DNA from: Metallyticus violacea
Lineage: Eukaryota; Arthropoda; Insecta; Mantodea; Metallyticidae
DNA length: 64,000 nt
Direction of reading: 5' to 3'
Assembly: GCA_030762175.1 (NCBI GenBank)
Contig: CM060835.1
Coordinates: 81,897,001 to 81,961,000, forward strand
Each line of letters starts with the position of its first letter. The first letter of the stretch is position 1. Made by a program: the position numbers and the translations under genes. A model generated the notes under the pieces. The model was not told the DNA's origin. It saw nothing but the letters and a program-made list of their open reading frames with translations, and made no database searches. Below, piece after piece: positions 47,100 to 57,690 of the stretch.

Positions 47100-48530
47100 C
47101 TCAAAAACTAATGGGAACGAATGTATTTCAGCCAGCATATATGAGGAAATAGAAAAAGAACTAAATGAAACTGCGTTTGTTTCCGTACAAATTAATGACA
47201 CAATTTATATCGGTCAGATTTATTAATGCTCTATTGTAGTTAGTGGAGTTTGTTTTAGGCTTTCATGACAATTCCTATCTCACTGCACAAACCCTGTTCG
47301 ATTTATTGGCTAACATACAAGGAACATTTAATTATCATAATGGATTAATAGGATAATGTTCGATGGTACAAGTGTGATGTCTAGGAATTATTTTGGGTAA
47401 TAGAAAAAGTAAAGTACGAAGTTCCTGAAGTAATTTTCATTAACTGCTTAGCATGACATTTGAATTTAGTTCCGAAACAAAATTGTAAAACTATTCCAAG
47501 TTGTAAATTGTTTTTTACAAACACAAGTGGAATTCCACCTTTCAAATTCAGACAAACGTTATCATGTTCTCAATACCACAGTCGGAAGGGAATTCTTACG
47601 GATGTGGAAACAAGATGAACATCAAACTTGGAAGTTGTAATCACATTAGGAGGATCTGAAAAAGGCTTTCCAGAAGTGATAATACGGTTTATCCATCCCT
47701 GAAGGAAGAGTTTTTGTTGCATTTCATGAATCACTTTGAATCTAGTTTCTTGGCGATTGTGGTTTTTTATGATATATTTAATTTAACTAATGTTTTGTAC
47801 GATGTACTACGAAAGAAAAGTTTGAATATTAATTATTACATAGCTAAGATTTGGCATTCTTGTTAGTTGATAAACAGTAAAGGAAATGAAGATTATTTTA
47901 CTAATATATTTCATGATCCAAAAGTTAAAACTAATTCCAACCATAAAATACACATGCATAATTAACTGATGAAAAGTTTTCCTGAAGCACTGGTCATTAT
48001 TTTATGAGATAATTAATAATATTCTGTTGCAAATCAATACTAGATTTCAAAATCTGAACAGACTAGCGTTTCTAACTCTGGTAAATAGTACATACTTGAA
48101 ATCTTATTCTAAAGAATTTCCTTCACATTCTCTGTAGAATTGAAAGAATGCTGTTCGCCTACTTTTAGGAAACCCATACATTGGCAAAATAAACTTGACA
48201 TTATTTGTGGTGATACTGATTATAATAATGTTATAACTGTGAAACTTTGGAAATTCTGCGAAAAAGGACGTTAACCAAGATATGATCCAGGAAGTTTAGA
48301 AGTTATTATCGCTTGTAGTTTCTCTGCTTTCCCCAAATGTGTCCGTAGAAAAAGGTTTCTCTTCCTTAAAAAGAACAATACACATAAGAAACACAGTTTT
48401 CCAAGACGTTAATCATCCCTGGCCAACGTTTGCATTCATAGGGATATTCTTTGTAAGCTGCAGGAACAAAGCGTTTTAGATTACATTATTGAGAGATTCG
48501 CAGCTCTAAAAATTAGAGAATCAACCCAAT
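47100..48530 (+). mobile_element. hAT-like transposase remnant, copy 2
   Basis: Forward pieces: EEIEKELNETAFVSVQINDT at 47137-47200, LVEFVLGFHDNSYLTAQTLF then DLLANIQGTF and DGTSVMS at 47240-47380 (family D..T...LF..V......; CYDGASVMSG), and a C-terminal VSVEKGFSSLKRT..IRNTVFQD at 48340-48410 (family ERSFSTLKRIK..LRNTM, the hAT dimerisation domain). Stops and shifts throughout. Distinct from the 42400 remnant because both carry their own DGA region. Confidence 0.65.
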
Positions 48531-49585
48531 ATACAGGAAATAAGCTAAGATTAAAACATCCCTTGTCAGGAATGTGACGACTTTCCTAACAGGACGTGGA
48601 AAAACAAATTTATATTTCTTTGGATTCAAAATAAAAGTTAGTCTTTTGTGTTTATGCGGCTTACAAGACCAGACAGTCAAACATGTGTTATTCAATGTAA
48701 TGTAATGTAATTTATAAGATAAAGAAAAGTCCTCTTTTCGAAATATAATGCTAATGAAGTATAGAAAACCGACATGTAATAAAATCAAATAGTGCAAAAA
48801 TGAACGAAGGAATTTGTAAATTATATGAAATCTATTGACTTGAATACACTGCATACTTGAATCGATAAATGTTAAAAATGTAGCATATATGTGATTAAAT
48901 AACAGCTTAAATTGGTATAAGTGAAGAACATTAGAATAATTATTATACAATATAATGTTAAATCTAATAATTTTATAAAGAGAAAACATGTAACGTTTAA
49001 ACAAAACCAATTTAAATACAATTTTAAAAGTTCATAAACCATAATAAGAAAAGGCAATTAATCAATGGACAATTGTTAATTTATAAATTTTGGAAAACAT
49101 AGCATATAGTATTACCTCTGTTCTAATGGAGCGTGTTGTAAAATCAAATATAATAATTTTTTTAAAAAATGCAGTTTATTGGAAGTTCAACATATTTTTC
49201 TCTGCATCCTACACTTTTTAGCTCTATGTGAGGAGTGAAAAAACATTCACAACTGCTAATCATTTCTTGTTTTCCATATTCTCAATTCTTCCTTTTACTT
49301 CGTTCAAAGCACGTTTACTGGTATTTACGCTGTCCGATACCACCCCTTTTCCAAGACATTTAATAAACTAAGTTTTTGTGTAAGTAAACATTCTTTCACA
49401 ATATTCTAATCATATAATGTTATTATTTTTATTAATATTTCAACAACCTCATTGGCTCTGCAGATTTAGTTATAATAACCAAAGGAAAACATTTTGTCAT
49501 TTTGTTATAAAAAAAATATAATGTAAATCACTGTAAGAAAATAGAGTATAACAACAACAGCAACAACAACAACAACAACAACAAC

Positions 49586-49659
<74 letters not shown>

Positions 49660-49982
49660 TCAGCTAATGGAAATGGTCTCAAGTCTTTTTCACGAAACTC
49701 AGTGTGGGATATTGCATGTGGGGATTACTGCAATTATTTTTAAGATTAAACAACCAACATATTCAGTTTTGTTGCGGAAAAATACATTTGATTATAAATA
49801 TATATGAAGTATGAGCAGATATTTGCTACCATTAAAGTATGAAAAAATAATGCATGAACTTTTAAACGAATTTTTCTGAGAATTATTTAATTACATATTA
49901 TGTTTGCTTTTAATGATAAAAATACTATATTTTCTGAGTGACCATATGTCTGAAATATAGTATAAGGAAGATCTGAATATAA
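48531..49982. other. Intergenic AT-rich sequence with (CAA)n(TAA)n array
   Basis: A compound (CAA)n-(TAA)n microsatellite of about 107 bp at 49550-49656. A 165-codon minus-strand open frame at 48513-49010 is AT-driven and not supported. Confidence 0.55.
49550..49656 (+). repeat. Compound (CAA)n-(TAA)n microsatellite
   Basis: CAA units to about 49586 followed by TAA units. Confidence 0.95.
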
Positions 49983-50197
49983 ATGTTCTACAGAAGAGGG
50001 AACGCTGTACTGGTCCATCCTAATTATAGTCAAGGTTTGATTGTGAACCAAGCTTCTCCCTTTTACCCGTCAACGAGTGTAGTTTCCTATATTTCGAATG
50101 TGATGATGATCAGGAGCCAAAAGCAGCAAGATAGGCAGAAGATCAACGTACCAGTGAGTTTCATTCATTAAATATCAATAATACGGGAAATGAGAAA
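49983..50197 (+). promoter_or_regulatory. Presumed 5' UTR/upstream region of CNK
   Basis: Sequence directly upstream of the CNK ATG. An in-frame TAG at 50132-50134 with no in-frame ATG between it and 50198 fixes 50198 as the first usable start in an unspliced reading. No TATA or initiator can be assigned with confidence. Confidence 0.4.
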
Positions 50198-50255
50198 ATG
50201 GCGTACGTCAATGTAGCAGAGTGGAAACCAGAGCAAGTTACGGAATGGTTGAAAG
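50198..50255 (+). CDS. cnk: Connector enhancer of KSR (CNK), first coding exon, SAM domain start
   Basis: ATG at 50198 in good context (GAAAATGG) begins MAYVNVAEWKPEQVTEWLK and ends with the first base of a Gly codon before donor GTAGGTT (50256). W..EQV.EWLKG is the opening helix of a SAM domain, and MAY(V/I)N(V/I)AEW is, as I recall, the N-terminus of insect CNK proteins. CNK scaffolds KSR/Raf/MEK at the plasma membrane through SAM, CRIC, PDZ and PH domains. Only 19 codons are here; SAM continues in exon 2, which I could not find to 64000, so the first intron exceeds 13.7 kb or exon 2 is hidden. Another SAM protein is the main alternative. Confidence 0.72.
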
Positions 50256-51029
50256 GTAGGTTATCATTGTACGCTTCTAAGTATATAGTACTCGAATGTT
50301 TTCGTCCAGTGATGCAGGGTATTGAGAGCTTAAATCCACATTTCTCAGCGAGCTAAGAACCGCTGTCACACCCAGAAAAAAAAAAAAAAAAAAAAAAATA
50401 AACCGATGTAAGTGCATTAATAATGAACATAGCACACTCAGAAAACTCTGTAAATATATTCAGTTGTTTCCACTTAAATATTGAGAGCATAGTCCAAAAA
50501 CGCAAGAAAACATAATGTCCAATTGTCTGTAATATTGACTAGACCATGATGACCATACCCCTAATAAGGATATAAACATGTTTTATTCTGTAAAATACAA
50601 ACTTCTAGTATTACTTTGCCTATACTTGAAGTTGCATATCATAAAAATAGATTAATAATTGTCTAAGCAGTGTATAATATGTCTTTAGTTAAATGAGATA
50701 GTAAATTAAAGTCTTCAGGTTTGAAATATCTGCTGGTTCTTTCCTGCCGGGAAGATGAAAGTACATTGTGCGTTAGTTTAACTTACGTCATACAAACTTC
50801 TTTATAGGTTAGCTAGTTAGTTCTCGGAGCATTCATTGAGTTCGTGGAGCAGCCACAGAGACCTACAAACATTGAACTTGTCATATACAATTACCATAGT
50901 AGCTTTCAATCTATATTTACAAAAAGTTGTCTGCATCTATATAAATAATTACAATAAAAATAAAAAAGAACATCTAGAACAACTCAACCAAACAACAAAA
51001 ACAGACAAGTCACTTATTCATACAAATTT
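50256..51029 (+). other. Start of presumed CNK intron 1
   Basis: Begins with donor GTAGGTT. Contains A23 at 50376-50398. No exon seen. Confidence 0.5.
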
Positions 51030-52890
51030 TATTATATATATGTTTACATATACATTGATATATTGTGCAGTATAATATTGTCACTCATATATTCCTGTAC
51101 AGAATAATAGGCCTTTTTACATTGGTATTTTCTAAGAGCAGATTTAAAGGAATTGTCATTGTTTATTAAGGCTTTTAGGCTAGATGGAAGAGCATAGTAT
51201 ACTAAAATGCACTCATAATAAACACCTTTTTGATGGCATAAAAGTGCTGAAATTGAGCAATGTAGATTTGCTTTTTGTCTAGTATTCTTGTCATGTATAT
51301 TTTGATTTTTAACAAATTTTTGTTTATTTCTTATATAAAAGTTCATGAGGGATAAAATATATTCACAAGGAAGAATCAAAATTTCAAATTTCCTAAAGAG
51401 GTTTCTTCATGAATGTCTGCTATGTGTACCAGCGATTATTCCAATGATTTTTTTCTGTAACAGGAAGACACATACACTTTTAACTGAATTTTCCCAAAAT
51501 ATTAGACCATACTTCATTATTGAGTTGAAATAAGCATACTAAACTAGTTTTAAAGTCTTAAATTGACTCCGTTACTAATGCACGTATTGCATAGCATGCA
51601 CTGCTAAGTTTAGGTGTAATAAGATCAATGTGATCTTTCCAATTCAGATGGTTATCAATTATTAAACCAAGGAATTTAATATATTTGGTTTGTGAAAATA
51701 CACTGTTATAATATCTTATCTGTAATTGTGGATCTGGAGATCTGTGAGTAATGAATTTCATAACATTTGTTTTATCTAGATTTAGAGACAATTTGTTTGC
51801 TTTGAACCATACACACAATAAACTGAGAACCAGATTTAATTTAATGGCATAATCATCAAGGTTCTTTCCATTTATCAATATTCTTGTGTCATCTGCAAAT
51901 CGAACAGTATTTCCTACATCTTGGACAGATAAGGAGAGGTCATTTATATATGAAAAAGATGAGGGCCCAGAACAGATCCTTGAGGCACTCCTTGGTTAAT
52001 CATTCCCCACTCTGATGCATTGTTTTTATTTTTGAAGGGACAATTTATCACTACTTTTTGTTTCCTTTTTGTCAAGGTAGGATATAAACCATTTTAAATA
52101 TTGGTTTTTTATTCCATAGAAAGCTAATTTATCTATCAGAATTTCATGATTGACACAAACAAAAGCCTTTGTTAAGTCACAAAATATTCCTCCTACATGT
52201 GCTCTTTCATTAAATACAGTTAAAATTTCATAAGTGAGTTTATAGATTGCATTTTGTGTTGAAATTCCTTTTCTAAAGCCAAACTGATCACTAACTATAA
52301 TATAGTTACTTTCAAGGTAATGGTAAAGCCTATTGTACATTACTTTCTCAAACACCTTAGAAAATGTAGGTGAAATAGCTATGGGTCTATAATTAGAGAC
52401 ATTTATCTTTTCTCCCTTTTTGTACAGAGGCTCATTATTGAATATTTTAGCCTCTCAGGAAATACACCCAATGTTAAAGATTCATTACACAAGTGACTAA
52501 GGGGGATACTAATTTCCTTTGCACCGGCCTTTATGACTTTGCTGTTGATCTCATCATAGCCAGAAGAGTTTTTTGATTTTAGTTTTCTAATGGTATTACT
52601 AATTTCTAGTGGGGTAGTGATACCTGGTTTGAATTCATTATTTTGACGGGGAGTTGATGATTGTACAATTTTTAAAGCATCTCTTTTATCACCAGAATAT
52701 AAATTTAAATTTTTTGTTACATTAAGAAAGTAATCATTAAACACATTTGCTACATCTGCAGGGTGTTGTATCTCTTGATTGTTAATGCATAAGATTATTG
52801 CATCATCTTGTTGCAAATTTTTGCCTGTTTCTCGTTTTATTATATTCCAAGTAGGTAAACCACTTTTAAAAAAAATTAGGATAGGCAAAG
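51030..52890 (-). mobile_element. CR1/Jockey-like LINE, 5'-truncated (LINE-D)
   Basis: Minus-strand ORF2 in pieces, best read 52890 to 51044: linker LPTWNIIKRE, HPADVANVFNDYF, SSGYDEIN (52565), LSHLCNESLTLGVFPERLK; RT VMYNRLYHYLESNYI, QFGFRKGISTQNAI, IFCDLTKAFVCVNHEIL, then an ADDT-like region (FADDTRIL near 51890) and WFKANKLSLNLDKTNVMKF, FLGLIIDNHLNWKDHI, and a C-terminal KGVYYECILVYYALPSSLK. Frames are shifted at 52370 and 52000. No RNase H. The left end near 51000 is A/T-rich. Lies within presumed CNK intron 1. Confidence 0.85.
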
Positions 52891-52938
52891 TGAGTACACA
52901 TTATTACACCAGTTGATTACAGGAGAATGAGTGCAGAG

Positions 52939-52974
<36 letters not shown>

Positions 52975-54179
52975 GTAACACCACATTTGGAGTTTGTGGT
53001 TGCAAGTATCCAGTGGTAAACTTAGATGAATGTAGGAAAATTTCCACATTATGTCACACACTTGTCTTTCGCTTAAACTGCCAGTGAGTCATCATTTATT
53101 TTTCAGAGTTGCCAATGCCTATATAATTTTACCGCTGTATGTTTTGTTTAATATTTTATAATACCAGGGCAAATCTGTATGTCAGCTTCAAATTTTTTTC
53201 AACATTGTGCATCAGCTTGGGCAATTCCACGTTTGTTTTTCAGAGTTGCTAACCCAACTGTTAATACCAACATTTTTGTATGTATTTTTCCCAAATAGGA
53301 GGCGAGTGTAGCCATAACCAGTCGCAGTAAACCACTGGGCCCTCCCATTTTCCAGCATTTACAAAAGGGTTAGCTCTAGGCTAGCGTGTACATATATATG
53401 AATTCCTTAATAATTTCATCTTTTTAATTGTTGCATTGTTACAATGGGTACATCATTCACATCTTTATATTTCAACATAGCCATGTGCAATTTTGGTATG
53501 TTAATGCATTGTCTAAGAGCAGGAGTTTGCTGTATACCATTTACCCATTATTCCATTGTATTTTATTAGCTACTTTAAAAATGCATTACTTTTATCTAGT
53601 AATAATATCTGCATCGTTTATTTCAGTTAACATTTTACATGGTTTATGACATTTTGCTTTATTCACCATTATCCCTGACATTTACATTTCTAGTTTATTT
53701 TTTACTGTTGGTACAACTATGATGTAATTAAACTTGCAGCAATTTCCTCTTTCCTTCGGTTTCAACTGAAAAAGTAGATGCACTTTATGGGGAGGTTATG
53801 TGGTACACTAGCATTTAGCCTAGTCACATCATCTCCTATTGCTGTGTTAATTAACTGTGCTGTTATTTTTGATAAGTTTAACACTTTATTTTTCTCAGGT
53901 TAACCCATAAGGAAGTTTACCTTTGCTTCTGAAAATGTTTTATAATATTTTTCTAACTTCTGCACCTAAATATCTCTGGGCACTTTTTTTACGATGAAGT
54001 AAAAACAGAATTTGAACTCTTGCTCCTATAGTAGCTACTGACATTATTAAATGCAAGAAGTAAAAAAATTTCAACAGGGGGTTTCACATACATACAAACT
54101 ACATTCAACCATATTACCAAGTCAGATACAACTTATATGTTCACTGAATAAAATACAATAGGTGTGCTCACCTAATTTA
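52891..54179. other. Presumed CNK intron sequence with (ATC)n array
   Basis: (ATC)12 at 52939-52974, then AT-rich sequence with no gene recognised. Confidence 0.5.
52939..52974 (+). repeat. (ATC)12 microsatellite
   Basis: Uninterrupted units; the poly-Asp frame on the minus strand is an artefact. Confidence 0.95.
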
Positions 54180-54600
54180 TGTGATTACATGTAAAGTCCC
54201 TCTGTTTCTTTTTCAAAGCAGCAAACATATTGATGACAGCCTCGCTGAAGTCCCCCATATTGTTGAATAAGTTGCTTTCTAAGGACAGTTAATGCAGATA
54301 ATCATCCTCTGATTAGGTACTCTGAAGAAAGAGTTTACTTTTTTGTTAGTAATAGCATATTTCTGCTTCTGAGGTAGTCATTAGCATAGTTATGACCATC
54401 TTAAATAGCCTACCAGTTGCATTGAACATTGTTTGAAGATTAGGTTTAATAATGAACTGCAGTAAATCAGCTCCAAAAAAAAAACTTCTGTCTCTTATAT
54501 ATAGAAGTTCTATTGATTTCAATCTGCATTTATCAAGAACAGATATGCTTCTGCAGCACAATTTAGGCAAATAAGAGGAAATCTCTTTTCTTATGCTTTA
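54180..54600 (-). mobile_element. hAT transposase C-terminal remnant
   Basis: Reverse-strand reading near 54400-54200: RLFKMVITMLMTTSEAEICY (family L...LPVTTCEAERSFS), QKSKLFLQST (family LKRIKTFLRNT), then MGDFSEAVINMFAALKKKQR and DF (family IDKFA..K.R). Stops interrupt it. Only the dimerisation end remains. Confidence 0.6.
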
Positions 54601-55664
54601 AGTGTTCTGCAGTAAGTAAATTTGCAGCTTGAAGGTGATTTCTGAATTGTAAACACCCATCTTTTTGGATGGTATTTGTAGAGCAATTGGATGATTATTG
54701 GCAGCTATTTTAATAGAGAATCCATGTAAATTCTACACTTTGCAATTTTTTATGAGGAAATCACTCAAATTTTTCTACTTTTGTTCCACTTACATGAACA
54801 TGTTTTGAAGGCTGTTGCCTGCATCATCAGCATGGCTCCACTGTCGGTTTCCCAGCATGGTATTAAGATGTCTTTGAAATCTGTTCAAGTGAGTGTAACA
54901 AAATTAATGAAATATGAGTGATTCTAATAAAAAATTTCAAAGTTATGCTATATTTCATGTGAATATTCTTACTATTTAAAACTACAAATATTCCACATTG
55001 TTTGGGTTGCTAAAGTATTTCTCAAGTCCCTAACTTGGGTAGTTGAGCTACACATTTAAGATGCATTCTCCATCCTTCAAGGCATTCAACTAAACTGTCT
55101 AAATTTCTATGTATCACTTGCACAGTTTTAGATTTGAAGTTACACCTAGTTTTAAAAGGGGCGAGAAATCTTTCTGCCAACTATTTTATTTAACATGGCA
55201 GCTGTTCATTAGGAAGAGCTGGAAAAGAAAACACGGGTGTTATTTAGGTGTATTTTGGCAGAATATTTGTGAAAGAATCAAATTAAAAACATGCATAATG
55301 AGCATATTGTAATTGTTCTTTAAGGAGACTTTTGGACTCTAAATTGAAAGTTTCTCATTACATTGGCGCTATTATGGGTAAGTCCATGTCAAATCCATCA
55401 ATGCATAAAACCTTAATGTCGTGAATTTTAACCATTATCTGTACATTTATACCTATACAGATGATGTTTTAAGATTTTTATTTTCAGAATTTTTGGACTT
55501 TTTTTAAGATACAGAATTTACAAAATACCTAACATTCCTAAAATTTGCTGACCATCATATACTTAAAACTATATTCACTACAGAATTATGAAAGCTAAGT
55601 AACAAGAAACTTATCATTTTTAAAGCTAATTTGATATTTAACATGACACTATTGTGGACGTTTT
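54601..55664. other. Intergenic/intronic sequence
   Basis: Nothing recognised; possibly the eroded body of the hAT copy at 54180. Confidence 0.4.
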
Positions 55665-55892
55665 CAAAATTCATTGCTTTGAGGTGTCTTGATATCATTT
55701 GAGAGAGGGTTTTGAAGCCTGGCCTTTGACAAGCCTCTTAACTTTGAAATGCCATTCTTGTTTCAATGCCTTAGCAATCAAAATTCATTGCTTTGAGGTG
55801 TCTTGATATCATTTGAGAGAGGGTTTTGAAGCCTGGCCTTTGACAAGCCTCTTAACTTTGAAATGCCATTCTTGTTTCAATGCCTTAGCAAT
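55665..55892. repeat. Perfect 2 x 114-bp tandem duplication
   Basis: CAAAATTCATTGCTTTGAGG starts the unit at 55665 and at 55779; I see no difference between the two copies over 114 bases. Either very recent or an assembly duplication. Confidence 0.9.
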
Positions 55893-56149
55893 CATTATGG
55901 TGGTTGCACAAATTTGCAAAGCTGACAGACTTTTGTATTGTGCTGTTGAACTGTCTGAGAACTAGAATATCTTTTTCAAGTTTGGAAGCACTTCTGTTCT
56001 CAGAAGAGCAAGGAGTTTTTTTTGGAAGGTATAAACAAATATTGTGTCATGTTTCATACATTCAGAGGTGAAAACAAAATTTTTGTTTCATTTCATTATT
56101 TTCCTTGTAGTAAAATATAAATGGATGGATATTTGCCATAGAGTTGTTC

Positions 56150-57150
56150 CAATGGAATCACTGAGCTTCATCTTGAATGAATGGATAGTTTTCAGCAAAA
56201 TCACATATTACCATAGCTTCATTAGGACAAATTTCAGTTTTCTTCTCTTGAGAAAATGCAGATTGCTGTTTAGCAAAGAAATGACGCTTTTTCAAAAATT
56301 TTAGCTTAGCTGAAAATTCATCAACAAAATCCTCTGTGGACTTCAAATAGTTTTAAATGAACAGTGGTTCACTGACCCCCACTGCTCGTAGGTGATCTTA
56401 TCAAAATTTTCTTCTTTGGAATTTGCCAATAATGTTTCCTTGAAATCATCAACATGAATCACAGTCATCTAAGAATGATTTTGTGTTCAAGGATTACACA
56501 TAATTCTCGATAAGCGGTGTTGATATGTTTTTTAAAGGAATATCATTTCCTTTTAGGGTTACTTTGTTTAAATTAGCACCAGCAATCATGAGTTTTACAT
56601 TTTGAGTGTTGTACACATGCACACAGAATGAGTCTCACTAGTTCCTTCTGTCACTAGTTCCTTGGTCATAACGCGACAAATTTTGAAATCCAATCTTTGT
56701 ACTCAGACTTGAAAAGGTGGTAAATTGTCTAAGATTACCAAGAATCAGACATTTTTGGACATGAGGTATATAACCATTTTTGTCTTTGAAATGTATTTGT
56801 CTGTGGAATTTGCCTTCTGACTTCTTCACTACAGTGAATGTTTCTAAGTTTACTGTATATCAGATAATGCTTTTCCATGTTTAGGATCAGGTATTGACAA
56901 AATTCCTCTTTTTAATACAAGATTCTTTGCCTTCCTTGCAATGTAGTCACTTACTCCAAATTAATTTTCAGTTTTCTTACAGGACCAACTTTTTGTACAA
57001 GTTTCAAAATCATGAGCATTTGTCTGAAGTTTCAAATTTGTTCTTCATTTGCTGAATCATTTCTAAATAATCTTAGTTATAAATTATCTCCTCTGAATAA
57101 TCATAAAGTCCATCACATAATGTATATCTACAGAAATGATACAAAAATGA
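56150..57150 (-). pseudogene. Remnant of an unnamed, repeat-associated arthropod protein family
   Basis: Reverse-strand blocks: ILS.PDPKHGKALSD near 56890, THVQKCLILGNLRQFTTF and KIGFQNL at 56770-56680, SETHSVCMCTT near 56635, a LLANSKEENFDKITYEQWGS block near 56440-56380, then STEDFVDEFSAKLKFLKKRH, FFAKQQSAF and AMVICDFAENYPFIQDEAQ at 56340-56158. I recognise this order of blocks (K..H.FIAKQQS...L.....E.....DFAENY) from uncharacterised multi-copy proteins of arthropods and cnidarians, probably of transposon origin, but cannot assign a superfamily. Stops and shifts; not expressed as protein. Confidence 0.55.
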
Positions 57151-57594
57151 ATTTGAAGCATTTAATTCCTTGTCACTGCAAAAAATAAAACTTTATTTAA
57201 TATAATACCATTGAAATAGTGCATTGAAATTTGGACTGAGTAGCTAGAACACTTGTTTGTTTATAAGTAATTTTTAAGAAAAATTTAATTCCATTTCTTT
57301 GAAAACTTAAATTAAAACTTTTGAGAAATGGGAAATTTTTAAAAAAAATGCATAATCATGTTAAGTTATATACTAAATGAAAGCCCTATTCTTAAGCTTT
57401 AAAATGACAACTATCTCTGGTATGTAAAAAAAGTTAGCCATTGCCAAATTCTGTACGACCATCAGAGAACTTCAGGGATTTAAGTAAATGTTGATTTACA
57501 AGCACATGTGCAGGTGCCCACTACAATGAGCACTTTGCCTGTAAACGTAATGGTTACAATCATAAGCATCTAGAAAGAGAACATTAGGGCAGAA
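57151..57594. other. AT-rich spacer
   Basis: Nothing recognised. Confidence 0.4.
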
Positions 57595-57690
57595 TAACAA
57601 TGACTGAGAGTTTAGAAGACATGGCTCTTCTGCATAAGCTCCAGGGTTCAAATCTCACACAACATTTTTTTATTATTATTGGTTTTATAA
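57595..57690 (+). mobile_element. Possible degenerate tRNA-derived SINE fragment
   Basis: TGACTGAGAGTTTAGAAG resembles an A box and CAGGGTTCAAATCTC 35 bases later an eroded B box; an T/ATT-rich tail follows. Weak. Confidence 0.35.

Noticed and set aside
48513..49010. 165-codon minus-strand open frame
   Set aside because: Leu/Ile/Phe/Tyr-rich as expected of AT-rich DNA, no motif, no splice or promoter context, overlaps the end of a hAT remnant on the other strand.
49497..49682. Poly-Tyr/poly-Cys minus-strand frame
   Set aside because: Produced by the (CAA)n-(TAA)n microsatellite.
52876..53061. Poly-Asp minus-strand frame
   Set aside because: Produced by the (ATC)12 microsatellite.
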